The notes: generated by a model from the letters alone, not told the origin. Positions 8,324 to 18,036 are shown, counted from the first letter of the stretch. The stretch: 64,000 bases of DNA from Pseudomonas sessilinigenes (GCF_003850565.1 NZ_CP027706.1:1550001-1614000); one strand, 5' to 3'. Program-made: numbers and translations.

Positions 8324-9436
8324 TTAATAGCCTGTGAGGTCCGCCAACGGATGACGGCCCTCCCAGGCCTTGTGGAAATGCGCCTCGACCACGGCTTCCG
8401 GCACGCTGGTGATATCTGCCCAGTGCCAACGTGGCTGGTGATCCTTGTCGATCAGGCGTGCACGCACCCCTTCGGCGAACTCCGGGTGCCGGCAGCAATT
8501 CAGGCTCAGGGTGTACTCCATCTGGAACACCTCGGCCAGCGACAGGTAGCGGGCCCGGCGGATCTGTTCCCAGACCAGGTGCGCCGTCAGTGGACAGCCT
8601 TCGGCGAGGGTCTTGGCCGCACGGCTGTAGAGCGTGTCCTGATGGTCGTGCAACTGGCCAATGGCGCGCCAGGCACAGGCCACGTCGCTGACGTCCAGCC
8701 ATTGATCGATTTCGGCCCGGCGCGGCAACCATTGGGCGTCGGGCATCTGCCCCAGGGCTTCTTGTTGCAGGGCCTTGAGCAGGCTATTGAGCTGGCGTGG
8801 GGTCTGTTCCTGCCAGTTCAATTGCAGCAGCCCCTGGATCAACGCCTCTTGTTGCTCATCCAGCAGGAAGCGGTCCGCCAGGCCCAGGTCCAGGGCGTCG
8901 CGGCCGTTCATGTGGGCACCGGTGAGCCCCAGGAACAGCCCCAGCTTGCCGGGCATGCGCGAAAGGAACCAGCTGGCCCCCACGTCGGGATACAGGCCAA
9001 TGCTGATTTCCGGCATCGCCAGGCGGCTGCTGGGGGTGACGATGCGGATGCCGGCGCCTTGCAGCAGGCCCATGCCGCCTCCGAGCACATAGCCATGGCC
9101 CCAGCAGATCAATGGCTTGGGATAGGTGTGCAGACGGTAGTCGAGACGATACTCCGCGGCGAAGAAATGCCCGGCCAGGGCTGGTACCTGGCCGGGTTGT
9201 GCCAGGCAAGCCTGGGCCAGGCTGCGGACCTCGCCACCGGCACAAAAGGCCTTGGCACCGTTGCCACGCAACATCACGCAGACCACGCGGGGGGCCTTGG
9301 CCCAGGCGTCGAGGCGTTCGCTCAACTGCTGGATCATGGGCAGCGACAGGGCGTTGAGGGATTTTTCCGCGTCCAGGGTAGCGATGGCGATGCGGGCGCC
9401 GCCGGTACCGGTGAGTTCTTCGACGTGCAGGTTCAT
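8324..9436 (-). CDS. Enoyl-CoA hydratase/isomerase family (3-hydroxyisobutyryl-CoA hydrolase-like)
   Basis: A crotonase-fold protein of 370 aa. The length and the extra C-terminal region (ECH_2 type) match 3-hydroxyisobutyryl-CoA hydrolases of valine breakdown rather than 260-aa hydratases. The oxyanion-hole segments FCAGGEVR and GGGMGL are present, followed by EISIGLYPDVGASWFLSR, typical of the HIBYL-CoA hydrolase subgroup. It is divergent from ung. No other valine-catabolic gene is adjacent, so the exact acyl-CoA substrate is inference. Confidence 0.8.
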   Translation of the reverse strand: MNLHVEELTGTGGARIAIATLDAEKSLNALSLPMIQQLSERLDAWAKAPRVVCVMLRGNGAKAFCAGGEVRSLAQACLAQPGQVPALAGHFFAAEYRLDYRLHTYPKPLICWGHGYVLGGGMGLLQGAGIRIVTPSSRLAMPEISIGLYPDVGASWFLSRMPGKLGLFLGLTGAHMNGRDALDLGLADRFLLDEQQEALIQGLLQLNWQEQTPRQLNSLLKALQQEALGQMPDAQWLPRRAEIDQWLDVSDVACAWRAIGQLHDHQDTLYSRAAKTLAEGCPLTAHLVWEQIRRARYLSLAEVFQMEYTLSLNCCRHPEFAEGVRARLIDKDHQPRWHWADITSVPEAVVEAHFHKAWEGRHPLADLTGY

Positions 9437-9567
9437 CGTGACCTCGATGGAAAATAAGAGCGGTCAGTATGATCGCCGTGAGGGAAAGTACTGCTCCTGT
9501 GTCAGATCAATTGACAAGCGAAGTCGGCTTTCCTAGGGTGCGGCCATTGTTTTTCACGGGCATGGCC

Positions 9568-10260
9568 ATGACTGCTGACGATCGTATCAAACTCGAACCG
9601 AGCTGGAAGGAGGCACTGCGTGCCGAATTCGAGCAGCCCTACATGAGCGAACTGCGGGAGTTCCTGCGCCAAGAACATGCCGCCGGCAAGCAGATCTATC
9701 CGCCGGGTCCGCTGATCTTCAACGCCCTGAATTCGACACCCCTGGACAAGGTCAAGGTGGTGATCCTCGGCCAGGACCCCTACCACGGCCCGGGCCAGGC
9801 CCATGGATTGTGCTTTTCGGTGCAGCCGGGCGTGCCCGCGCCACCCTCGCTGGTGAATATCTACAAAGAGCTCAAGCGCGACTTGAACATCGACATCCCC
9901 AACCACGGTTACCTGCAGAGCTGGGCCGACCAGGGCGTGTTGATGCTCAACACCACCATGACCGTGGAGCGCGCCAATGCCGCCTCCCATGCGGGCAAGG
10001 GCTGGCAATTCTTCACCGACCGGATCATCGAGGTGGTCAGCGCCCACCAGCCGCACCTGGTCTTCCTGCTCTGGGGCTCCCATGCCCAGAGCAAGCAGAA
10101 GTTGATCGACGCGACCAAGCACCTGGTGCTGACTTCCGTGCACCCATCGCCCCTGTCCGCTTACCGTGGGTTCCTCGGTTGCGGGCATTTCAGTCGTACC
10201 AACAAGTTCCTCGAGCAGAACGGCGAAGCCCCGATCGAGTGGCGCCTGCCACCGCTGTAG
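9568..10260 (+). CDS. ung: Uracil-DNA glycosylase
   Basis: Removes uracil from DNA to start base-excision repair. The 230-aa family-1 enzyme has the water-activating motif G-Q-D70-P-Y-H-G-P-G-Q, the NTTMTVE strand and the minor-groove loop [13 protein letters not shown] 9568 ([10 protein letters not shown]) matches the usual Pseudomonas N-terminus; ATG 9562, two codons upstream, is the alternative. It is transcribed away from the crotonase-fold gene and stands alone. Confidence 0.95.
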   Translation: MTADDRIKLEPSWKEALRAEFEQPYMSELREFLRQEHAAGKQIYPPGPLIFNALNSTPLDKVKVVILGQDPYHGPGQAHGLCFSVQPGVPAPPSLVNIYKELKRDLNIDIPNHGYLQSWADQGVLMLNTTMTVERANAASHAGKGWQFFTDRIIEVVSAHQPHLVFLLWGSHAQSKQKLIDATKHLVLTSVHPSPLSAYRGFLGCGHFSRTNKFLEQNGEAPIEWRLPPL

Positions 10261-10302
10261 GCCAGCCCTGTGGTCGCTGCCCGACCCCGTCTGCGGCAGC
10301 GG

Positions 10303-11331
10303 CTACAGATCCTTGTTCCAGTGGCGGAACAGGGGCTCGGCGAGGAACAGCACGAACAACAGGCGCATCACCTGCATCGCTGTCACCAATGGCACCGACA
10401 GTTGCAGCACCTCGGCCGTCAGGCTCATTTCCGCAATGCCTCCGGGCATCATGCCCAGGGTCAGTGAACGCAGATCCAGGTGGGTCAGCAGGCTCAAGCA
10501 CCAGGCCGCCAGGCCGGCGATCAACATGCTCAGGGCGGTGCCCACCAGCGTACGCCCCATGAATGAGGGCGCCCGACGAAAGAACTGCCGATTGAAATGA
10601 CAACCCAGGCCGCTGCCGATCAGCCACTGGCCCAGCTGGCTGGCTCCGTCCGGCAGGCCGATGTGCAGGTTCCAGGCGATGCTCGCCGTGGCGCTGAGCA
10701 GCAAGGGGCCGAACAACCAGGGGTTGGGTTGGCGCAGGCGCTGCCAGAGCCAGGCCAGCAGCGCTCCGGCGGGAAACAGCAGGGCCAGCCAGTGCCAGTC
10801 GACGACCGCCCCTTGCAATACCGGTGAGCCTTGGCCCAGCAGGTACTTGAAGGCGGCGGGTACGCACAGCACCACCGCCAGTACCCGCAAGCTCTGTCCG
10901 GCGGCTACCCGGCTGAGTACCGCGCCATTGCGTGCGCCGAGGTTGACCATTTCCCCCGAACCACCCGGCATGCTGGAGAAGAAGGCGGTGGCCCGATCCT
11001 CGCCGGTACGTCGTAGCAACCAGACCGCCACTACGCTGGACAGGCTGGTAACCAGCGCACCGCAGAAGATCAGGCCGAAATGGCTCATGACCTGTTCCAT
11101 CACCGCCGGGGTGAAGTGCAGGCCGATGCCGATGCCCACCACCCATTGTCCGCATTTGCGACCGCCGGGAATTTCCCCCAACTGCCATGGGGTCAGGCAG
11201 CGCACCAGGATGACGGCCAGCAACGAACCGACCATCCAGGGCAATGGCCAGCCGACCTGGCTGGCCAGGTAGCCACCCGCCAGGCCCACCAGGGGCGTGC
11301 CCCACCATTGCCTGAAGGTGGCGTCAGACAT
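10303..11331 (-). CDS. AbrB-family membrane transporter (PF05145)
   Basis: A 342-aa polytopic inner-membrane protein with about ten hydrophobic segments in two similar halves, the second beginning near residue 180. The glycine-rich SMPGGSGEM and MMPGGIAEMS segments are the duplicated signature of the AbrB/ammonia-monooxygenase-like permease family. Its start overlaps the end of tctA by 8 bases, so it is translationally coupled to the tricarboxylate transporter. A role in transport linked to TctABC is inferred; the family is poorly characterised and the substrate is unknown. Confidence 0.78.
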   Translation of the reverse strand: MSDATFRQWWGTPLVGLAGGYLASQVGWPLPWMVGSLLAVILVRCLTPWQLGEIPGGRKCGQWVVGIGIGLHFTPAVMEQVMSHFGLIFCGALVTSLSSVVAVWLLRRTGEDRATAFFSSMPGGSGEMVNLGARNGAVLSRVAAGQSLRVLAVVLCVPAAFKYLLGQGSPVLQGAVVDWHWLALLFPAGALLAWLWQRLRQPNPWLFGPLLLSATASIAWNLHIGLPDGASQLGQWLIGSGLGCHFNRQFFRRAPSFMGRTLVGTALSMLIAGLAAWCLSLLTHLDLRSLTLGMMPGGIAEMSLTAEVLQLSVPLVTAMQVMRLLFVLFLAEPLFRHWNKDL

Positions 11332-12838
11332 CGGCTAAGGCGCGGCGTTGGCTGGCACGCTTGCGCCAGATGCGCAGCAGCGGCATGAGCAGCATGCACA
11401 GGGTCAGTGCCCAGACACCGACGGTGATCGGGCTCGACCAGAGGATTTCCAGAGCGCCATTGGAGATCGACAGTGCACGACGCAGGTTCTGTTCCATCAA
11501 GCCGCCAAGGATGAAGCCCAGCAGCACCGGCGAGAGCGGGAAGTCCAGCTTGCGCAGGATGTAGCCGAAAATGCCGATGCCCACCATCAGGAACAGGTCG
11601 AAAGTGGTGGCATGCACGGCATAGACGCCGATCGCGGTGATGATCGCGATGGCCGGCACCAGGGCCCAGTTCGGCACCGCGAGGATGCGGGTGAAGATGC
11701 GGATCATCGGGATGTTGAGGATCACCAGCATGATGTTGGCGATGAACAACGAGGCGATCAGGCCCCAGACGATGTCCGGTTGTTGCTGGAACAGCAACGG
11801 CCCCGGCGTGATGTTGTACAGCGACAGGGCGCCGATCATCACCGCCGTGGTGCCCGAGCCCGGCACGCCCAGGGTCAGCATCGGCACCAGGGCGCCGCAG
11901 GCCGAGGCGCCGATCGCGGTTTCCGGAGCCGCCAGGCCGCGCTTGTCGCCCTGGCCAAAAGTGCCGGTGGCGCCAGCGATGCGTTTCTCGGTCATGTAGG
12001 CCACGGCACTGGCCAGGGTCGCGCCTGCACCGGGCAATACCCCCATGATGAAGCCCAGCAGGCCACAGCGCAGGTTGACGGTGAACACCGAGGCGGCTTC
12101 CTTGAAGTTGAACAGCATGCGTCCGGTGGCCTTGACCGCTTCCTGGCCGCGGTGGGTCTTTTCCAGCAGCAGGAGGATTTCGCTGATGGAAAACAGGCCC
12201 AGTACCAGGACCACGAACTGAATGCCGTCGGCCAGATGGATGCTGTCACCGGTGAAGCGATACACGCCGCTGTTGGCATCGATGCCTACCGCCGACAGGA
12301 ACAGCCCGATCAGCGCGGCAATGAAGGTCTTCAGTGGCCGGTCGCCCGCCATGCCGCCGAGGGCGACGATGGCGAACACCATCAGCACGAAATATTCCGC
12401 AGGGCCGAAGGCGATGGCCCACTTGGCCAGCAGCGGGGCGAACAGCACCATGCCGCAGGTGGCGATGAAGGCGCCAAGGAACGAACTCCAGGCCGACAAC
12501 GACAGGGCCACCCCGGCCAGGCCCTTGCGAGCCATCGGATAACCGTCGAGGGTGGTCATCACCGTAGAGGCCTCGCCGGGGATGTTCAGCAGGATCGAAC
12601 TGATCCGGCCGCCGTACTCGCAGCCCAGGTAGACCGCCGCCAGCAGGATCAGCGCCGACTCCGGCGGCAGGCCCAGGGCGAAGGCGATGGGGATCAGCAG
12701 CGCCACGCCGTTGATCGGGCCCAGGCCCGGCAGCAGGCCGACGACGGTGCCGATCAGGGTGCCGGTGAGGGCGGTGACCAGGTTGTACGGGCTCAGCGCG
12801 ACGCCGAAGCCCTGGCCGAGATAGCTCAAGGTATCCAT
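11324..12838 (-). CDS. tctA: Tripartite tricarboxylate transporter large membrane subunit TctA
   Basis: The 504-aa channel-forming subunit of the TTT family, which imports citrate-type acids with the binding protein TctC and the small subunit TctB. It has about twelve membrane segments and the family hallmarks GLLPGLGPINGVALLIP near the N-terminus and MTLGVPGSGTTAVMIG-like glycine loops in the middle. The start lies 1 base from the end of tctB. The operon order opdH-tctC-tctB-tctA-abrB-type permease indicates one transcript from the 15.7-15.9 kb control region. Confidence 0.92.
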   Translation of the reverse strand: MDTLSYLGQGFGVALSPYNLVTALTGTLIGTVVGLLPGLGPINGVALLIPIAFALGLPPESALILLAAVYLGCEYGGRISSILLNIPGEASTVMTTLDGYPMARKGLAGVALSLSAWSSFLGAFIATCGMVLFAPLLAKWAIAFGPAEYFVLMVFAIVALGGMAGDRPLKTFIAALIGLFLSAVGIDANSGVYRFTGDSIHLADGIQFVVLVLGLFSISEILLLLEKTHRGQEAVKATGRMLFNFKEAASVFTVNLRCGLLGFIMGVLPGAGATLASAVAYMTEKRIAGATGTFGQGDKRGLAAPETAIGASACGALVPMLTLGVPGSGTTAVMIGALSLYNITPGPLLFQQQPDIVWGLIASLFIANIMLVILNIPMIRIFTRILAVPNWALVPAIAIITAIGVYAVHATTFDLFLMVGIGIFGYILRKLDFPLSPVLLGFILGGLMEQNLRRALSISNGALEILWSSPITVGVWALTLCMLLMPLLRIWRKRASQRRALADV

Positions 12839-12839
12839 A

Positions 12840-13298
12840 TCAATTCTCCAGAACGTCGAGCAGGCCCAGGGGCAGGGGCACGTCCATGACCCGATCGAAC
12901 AGCCAGTACAGGCCGATGCTGAGCAGGCTGACGATCACCAGACTGGGCAACCAGCGGCCGCCATACAGGCGGGCCATGGGGACGCCGACGAGGATCCCGG
13001 CGAGGATGAAGCCCAGGGGTTCGAAGGTGCCGGCCAATACCAGCAGCAGGGCCACGCAGAGGGCGATCTTGACCAGGGTTTCACGGTCCAGGGGCGGTTC
13101 GTCGTCGCTGTGCTTGATCGGTGTCGGGCGCACCAGCAGGTACAGCAGCGCCAGGCCCATCAGGCCGAGCATGAGTAGCGGAAAGGCCCTTGGGCCCACG
13201 GGTTCGTAGGAAAAGGCCGCCTGGTACGGCCAGGCCATCAGTGCAAGGCCAGCACAGGCCAGCAACAGCACCGAGGCGAATAGACGTTGAACGAGCAT
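12840..13298 (-). CDS. tctB: Tripartite tricarboxylate transporter small subunit TctB
   Basis: A 152-aa inner-membrane protein with four hydrophobic segments, the normal size and shape of TctB, which partners TctA. GGGAG before ATG 13298 (MLVQRLFASVLLL) sets the start; the longer frame from 13331 adds an implausible Arg-rich N-terminus. It sits between tctC and tctA. Confidence 0.87.
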   Translation of the reverse strand: MLVQRLFASVLLLACAGLALMAWPYQAAFSYEPVGPRAFPLLMLGLMGLALLYLLVRPTPIKHSDDEPPLDRETLVKIALCVALLLVLAGTFEPLGFILAGILVGVPMARLYGGRWLPSLVIVSLLSIGLYWLFDRVMDVPLPLGLLDVLEN

Positions 13299-13356
13299 GG
13301 CTAACTCCCGGGCTCGACCCCCGCTGCGCAAGGGCCGGGCCGTCAGAATGGGGTGG

Positions 13357-14343
13357 TCACTGGATCAGGCCGAATTCCTTGGCCAGGGCCTTGTAGTCGG
13401 CCACCTGTTTCTTCACGTAGGTGTCCAGCTCCGGGCCGGTCATGGCGAAGGGGAACAGCTCGCGCTGGTCACGCAGCTTGGCGAACTCCTCGGAGGCCAG
13501 GAGCTTGTCGAAGGCGTTTTTCCACCAGGCGTATTCCTCGTCGCTGACCTTCGGCCCCAGGTAGAAGCCGCGCACCACCGGCCAGACGATGTCATAGCCC
13601 TGTTCCTTGGCAGTGGGGATGTTCTTCATTTCCGGTTCGTCCAGGCGTTGTTCGGAGAACACCGCCAGCAGGCGCATGTCGCCCGCGAGGATGTGTGGCA
13701 TGGAGTCGGAGATGTCGGTACTGCCCACCTGGATGTGCCCGCCCAGCAGGGCCGTGGCGATTTCCCCGCCGCCCTCCAGGGCCACGTAGCGCAGGTCCCG
13801 CGGGTTGATCCCGGCGGCCTTGGCGATCAGCGCGGTTTGCATCCAGTCCTGGCTGCCGACGGTGCCGCCGGAGCCGATCACCACCTTGCTCGGATCTTTC
13901 TTCAGGGCCGCGACCAGGTCATCGAGAGTCTTGTAGGGCGAATCGTTCTTCACCGCGATGGCGCCATAGCTGGTGCCCACGGCCGCCAGCCAGTGCACGG
14001 CGTTTTCATCGAAGCGCCCGAACTTGCCCTGGGCCAGGTTCAGCAGCGAACCGCTGGACCAGGCCACCAGGGTCCCGGCATCGGCCGGGCGCTGGGCCAC
14101 GACCGCGTTATAGGCCACGGCCCCGACGCCGCCGGGCATGTAGGTGACGCGCATCGGTTTGCTGAGGATCTTCTCGTTGACCAGGGCGCTCTGCACCAGC
14201 TTGCAGGTCAGGTCGAAGCCGCCGCCGGGGGAGGCCGGGGCGATGCATTCCGGGCGCTTGGGTTCGGCGGATGCGGCCAGCAGCTGGCCGGTGAACAACA
14301 GGCAGCCGACGGCGAGGGCCAGTTTACGCAATGAAAAGTCCAT
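13357..14343 (-). CDS. tctC: Periplasmic tricarboxylate-binding protein TctC
   Basis: A 328-aa solute-binding protein of the Bug/TctC family. A signal peptide (residues 1 to about 26, ending LLAASA) exports it. The mature part begins with CIAPASPGGGFD, the conserved ligand loop of TctC-type receptors, and later has the SGGTVGSQDWM segment. It delivers tricarboxylates such as citrate to TctAB. ATG 14343 is chosen because the signal peptide then starts at residue 1. Confidence 0.92.
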   Translation of the reverse strand: MDFSLRKLALAVGCLLFTGQLLAASAEPKRPECIAPASPGGGFDLTCKLVQSALVNEKILSKPMRVTYMPGGVGAVAYNAVVAQRPADAGTLVAWSSGSLLNLAQGKFGRFDENAVHWLAAVGTSYGAIAVKNDSPYKTLDDLVAALKKDPSKVVIGSGGTVGSQDWMQTALIAKAAGINPRDLRYVALEGGGEIATALLGGHIQVGSTDISDSMPHILAGDMRLLAVFSEQRLDEPEMKNIPTAKEQGYDIVWPVVRGFYLGPKVSDEEYAWWKNAFDKLLASEEFAKLRDQRELFPFAMTGPELDTYVKKQVADYKALAKEFGLIQ

Positions 14344-14445
14344 GAGTGTCTCCACAGGAGTTGTTATCGGTATGCCCGGGTCGTCCTCGATCCTTGGGCG
14401 CAGGGGCCGGCTTGCCAGCACCGGCCGTGGGCGCGGCCTGTGGGG

Positions 14446-15732
14446 TCACCACAGGGCCACGCTGTAGCTCACCAGCAGGCGTACCTCGTCCGCGTCGCGA
14501 GCCGAATAGTTGGAGCGGTAGGTGGCGTTGCGCAGGCGCACCGCAACATCCTTGAAGGTGCCGCTTTGCACCACGTACTTGACCTCGGTGTTGCGTTCCC
14601 ATTCCTTGCCGGTGTCGCCGTTCTTCAAGGCGATGTTGTCGCCGCTCAGGTAGCGGGTCATGAAGCTCAGGCCGGGGATCCCCAGCTTGGCGAAGTCGTA
14701 GTCGTAGCGGGCTTGCCAGGAACGTTCCTCGGCGCCGGCGAAATCGTTGATCTGCACGAAGTTCACCAGGTAAGGGTCGCTGCCATCCACGTAGGGAAAG
14801 GCGCTGGAGCCGGACAGGTGCTGATAGCCGGCGCTGAGTTTATGCCCCTTGAGGGCGTAGCTCACCAGGCCGTTGAGGGCGCGGTTGTCGATTTTTCCAC
14901 CGCGGGCCTGGCCCTGGTCATTGCTGATGGCCAGGCGCAGGTCGCTGGCGAAGGTGCCGGGCCCCATGGGGCGCGACGCCACCAAGCCGACAAAGTGCTG
15001 GTTGTAGACGTCGTCGAGCTGGGCGAAATGGTAGCTGGCGGTGATCTTGTCGCTGAGCTTGTAGTCCAGGCCGCCGAAGTTGAAGTGTTTGCCGGCCACG
15101 TTGCCGGCGAAGCGGCTGTTCTTGTTGTTGAGGCGGATATCCTCGTAGTTGCTGTCGTCGCGGTCCTTGGCTTTGTCCAGGCGGCCGCCGGTGAAGGTCA
15201 GGTTCTTGATTTCCCTGGAGGTCAGCAGGCCGCCCTGGAAGGTCTGTGGCAGGATGCGCCCGTCGTTGGGCTTGAGGATCGGCAGTTCGGGGATCAGGCT
15301 GCCGACCTTCAGTTCGGTGGCGGAGAACCTGATTTTGCCGGTCAGGCCCAGCTTGGAGTACTGGTTGGCCGCGCGCCCATCGTCGTGGGTCGGCAACAGG
15401 CCGGTGCCGGTACGGTCGGGGCTGGAGTCGAGCTTGACGCCCAGCATGCCCAGGGCATCGACGCCAAATCCCACGGTGCCTTCGGTGTAGCCCGACTGCA
15501 GGTTGAGCATGAAGCCCTGGGCCCACTCGTCGCGCTTGGATTGCTGGGCGCTGGTGCCGTCGCGAAAGTCGCGATTGAAGTACATATTGCGGGTTTCGAA
15601 GGTGGCGCTGCTGTCTTCGAAGAACGCGGCCTGGGTCAGCGGAGCAGCAAGGGCGGCGGCGCTGGCGAGGGCGGTCGGGGTCAGGCGGGAGAAACGCACA
15701 GGCGCGCTGGCCTGGGAGTGCGTGGATGGCAT
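14446..15732 (-). CDS. opdH: OprD-family outer-membrane porin (OpdH-like)
   Basis: A 428-aa outer-membrane channel of the OprD/OccK type. An N-terminal signal ends near QAA; the mature part begins with FFEDSSATFETRN, a typical OprD-family start, followed by alternating amphipathic strands and a C-terminal aromatic residue (SYSVALW), the outer-membrane assembly signal. Its place at the head of tctCBA, divergent from tctDE, points to OpdH, the tricarboxylate (cis-aconitate) porin known in P. aeruginosa. The substrate is inferred from context. Confidence 0.87.
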   Translation of the reverse strand: MPSTHSQASAPVRFSRLTPTALASAAALAAPLTQAAFFEDSSATFETRNMYFNRDFRDGTSAQQSKRDEWAQGFMLNLQSGYTEGTVGFGVDALGMLGVKLDSSPDRTGTGLLPTHDDGRAANQYSKLGLTGKIRFSATELKVGSLIPELPILKPNDGRILPQTFQGGLLTSREIKNLTFTGGRLDKAKDRDDSNYEDIRLNNKNSRFAGNVAGKHFNFGGLDYKLSDKITASYHFAQLDDVYNQHFVGLVASRPMGPGTFASDLRLAISNDQGQARGGKIDNRALNGLVSYALKGHKLSAGYQHLSGSSAFPYVDGSDPYLVNFVQINDFAGAEERSWQARYDYDFAKLGIPGLSFMTRYLSGDNIALKNGDTGKEWERNTEVKYVVQSGTFKDVAVRLRNATYRSNYSARDADEVRLLVSYSVALW

Positions 15733-15965
15733 CCGGTGGTACTCCGATATTGTTCTTATTCTGATGAAAACGCTTCGAGGCGCTTTGCATGTCGGCGGAA
15801 CTCGGCAAGGCTGCCGAAACTTTCCGTAACAGGACTCTAAAGGGCCAACCTTTCGCTAACCTTTCAGCCAGCTTTCGCGGTTTCCAGGCTTCACAGCAGC
15901 GGTTGCGGCGGTACACTCCGCGCGCAAAAGTACTGTCGATTCCCCCCTGAACGAGGTGCAAAACC
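15733..15965. promoter_or_regulatory. Divergent opdH-tctCBA / tctDE control region
   Basis: 233 bases shared by two divergent transcripts. The direct repeat AACCTTTC occurs at 15847-15854 and 15858-15865, exactly 11 bases apart, with a related AAACTTTCCG about 30 bases to the left. OmpR-class regulators such as TctD bind direct repeats of about one helical turn, so this is the best candidate TctD box. That assignment is inference. Confidence 0.45.
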
Positions 15966-16637
15966 ATGCGGGTCCTGCTGGTCGAAGACCATCTGCAACT
16001 GGCTGAAAGTGTCGCCCAGGCGCTCAAGAGCACGGGCCTGACCGTGGACGTGCTGCACGACGGGGTGGCCGCCGACCTGGCGCTGAGCAGCGAGGAGTAC
16101 GCCATGGCGGTGCTGGATGTCGGCCTGCCGCGCATGGACGGTTTCGAGGTGCTGGCGCGCTTGCGTACCCGTGGCAAGAACCTGCCGGTGCTGATGCTTA
16201 CCGCTCGCAGCGACGTCAAGGATCGGGTCCACGGCCTCAACCTTGGGGCCGATGACTACCTGGCCAAGCCCTTCGAACTGAGCGAGCTGGAGGCCCGGGT
16301 CAAGGCCCTGCTGCGTCGCAGCGTGCTGGGCGGGGAGCGCCAGCAACGCTGTGGAGGGCTGGCTTATGACCTGGATACCCGGCGTTTCACTCTGGGTGAT
16401 GAGCTGTTGACCCTGACGTCTCGCGAGCATGCGGTGCTCGAGGCGTTGATCGCCCGGCCAGGAAGGGTGATGAGCAAGGAGCAACTGGCCTCCCAGGTTT
16501 TCGGCCTGGACGAGGAGGCCAGTCCCGATGCCATCGAGATCTACGTCCATCGTCTGCGCAAGAAGCTCGATGGCCACGCGGTGGCCATCGTCACTTTCCG
16601 TGGCCTGGGTTATCTGCTGGAAAGCCGCGATGCATAA
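15966..16637 (+). CDS. tctD: Two-component response regulator TctD
   Basis: A 223-aa OmpR/PhoB-class regulator. The receiver domain (1 to about 118) has the acidic pair E7-D8, phosphoacceptor D51 in VLDVGLPRMDG, a conserved LTAR threonine and the KPF lysine. The winged-helix DNA-binding domain (about 128-220) ends in YVHRLRKKLDG and the RGLGYLL wing. It overlaps tctE by 8 bases. Known TctD proteins control tricarboxylate uptake; here the opdH-tctCBA operon is divergent and adjacent, and it is the obvious target. Confidence 0.92.
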   Translation: MRVLLVEDHLQLAESVAQALKSTGLTVDVLHDGVAADLALSSEEYAMAVLDVGLPRMDGFEVLARLRTRGKNLPVLMLTARSDVKDRVHGLNLGADDYLAKPFELSELEARVKALLRRSVLGGERQQRCGGLAYDLDTRRFTLGDELLTLTSREHAVLEALIARPGRVMSKEQLASQVFGLDEEASPDAIEIYVHRLRKKLDGHAVAIVTFRGLGYLLESRDA

Positions 16638-18024
16638 GCCCAGCAGCCTACGCTGGCGCCTGCTGTGGAACCTGGCGCTGCTGCTGGTGGTGCTGATGCT
16701 GGCCAGCGGCCTGAGCGCCTACTGGAATGGCCGCGAGGCGGCCGATACTGCCTATGACCGGACCCTGCTGGCGTCGGCGCGAACCATCGCTGCCGGCCTG
16801 TCCCAGCGCGATGGCAGCCTGAGTGCCAATGTGCCCTATGTGGCCCTGGATACCTTTGCCTATGACAGCGCCGGGCGCATCTACTACCAGGTCAACGACA
16901 TTCACCAGCAACTGATTTCCGGCTACGAGAACCTGCCCGGGCCGCCACCAGGTACTCCGCGTACCGATGACTATCCGGCCCTGGCGCGGTTCTACGACGC
17001 CAGCTATCTGGGGCAGAACGTGCGGGTGGTGAGCCTGCTCAAGGCGGTCAGCGAGCCGAACATGAATGGCATGGCGGAAATCCGCGTGGCCGAGACCGAT
17101 GAGGCTCGGGTCGCCATGGCCCGCAGCCTGATGGCCGATACCCTGCTGCGCCTGGGCATGCTGGCCATCGGCGCCTTGCTCCTGGTGTGGTTTGCGGTGA
17201 GCGCCGCCTTGCGGCCCCTGGAGCGTTTGCGCAGTGCGGTGGAGGAGCGCCAGCCGGACGACTTGCGGCCCTTGCCGCTGGTTTCGGTGCAGCGCGAGCT
17301 CTGGCCTCTGGTGCGGGCGTTGAACCATTTCACCGAACGCTTGCGCGGGCAGTTCGAGCGCCAGGCGCAATTTATCGCCGATGCTTCCCATGAGCTGCGC
17401 ACGCCCCTGGCGGCGCTCAAGGCGCGCCTGGAGTTGGGGCTGCGCTCCAATGAACCACAAGCCTGGCGCTCCACCCTGGAGAGCACGGCCCAGGGGACCG
17501 ACCGCCTGACCCACCTGGCCAACCAGTTGTTGTCCCTGGCCCGGGTGGAGAACGGTGCCAGGGCCATCGCCGAAGGCGGTGCGCAATTGCTCGATCTCAG
17601 TCAACTGGCGCGGGAGCTGGGCATGGCCATGGCACCCCTGGCCCATGCCCGTGGCGTGGCATTGGCCCTGGAAGCCGACGAGCCGGTCTGGCTCAAAGGC
17701 GAGCCAACCCTGCTCAATGAGTTGCTGAGCAATCTGGTGGACAACGCACTGGCCCACACCCCGTCGGGCGGCAATGTGGTGTTGCGGGTTACCCCACCAG
17801 GGGTGCTGGAGGTGGAGGACGACGGGCCGGGGATTCCCCTGGAGGAGCGCGACCGGGTCTTCGAGCGTTTCTACCGACGTAACCAGCAGGTGGCAGGGTC
17901 AGGGTTGGGGCTGGCGATCGTCGGCGAGATCTGTCGTGCACATTTGGCGCAGATCAGCCTGCATGACGGCCAGCCGTCGGGATTGAAGGTGCGGGTGAGC
18001 TTCGTCGCGGGCCGGGAGTCCTGA
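16630..18024 (+). CDS. tctE: Sensor histidine kinase TctE
   Basis: A 464-aa membrane kinase partnering TctD. One transmembrane segment near residues 14-34 and another near 175-195 flank a periplasmic sensor domain. Then come a HAMP-like linker, the H-box (ASHELRTPLAALKA), the N-box (LLSNLVDNALAHTPSGG), the G1 box (EDDGPGIP) and the G2 box (GSGLGLAIV). All catalytic motifs are intact. ATG 16630 lies inside the last codons of tctD, so translation is coupled. The longer frame upstream is read through tctD and is not real. Confidence 0.92.
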   Translation: MHKPSSLRWRLLWNLALLLVVLMLASGLSAYWNGREAADTAYDRTLLASARTIAAGLSQRDGSLSANVPYVALDTFAYDSAGRIYYQVNDIHQQLISGYENLPGPPPGTPRTDDYPALARFYDASYLGQNVRVVSLLKAVSEPNMNGMAEIRVAETDEARVAMARSLMADTLLRLGMLAIGALLLVWFAVSAALRPLERLRSAVEERQPDDLRPLPLVSVQRELWPLVRALNHFTERLRGQFERQAQFIADASHELRTPLAALKARLELGLRSNEPQAWRSTLESTAQGTDRLTHLANQLLSLARVENGARAIAEGGAQLLDLSQLARELGMAMAPLAHARGVALALEADEPVWLKGEPTLLNELLSNLVDNALAHTPSGGNVVLRVTPPGVLEVEDDGPGIPLEERDRVFERFYRRNQQVAGSGLGLAIVGEICRAHLAQISLHDGQPSGLKVRVSFVAGRES

Positions 18025-18036
18025 CAAGGCACGCTC

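Noticed and set aside
11348..12889. Open frame of over 500 codons opposite tctA
   Set aside because: The antisense translation is Gln/Arg/Asp low complexity; tctA on the other strand is unambiguous.
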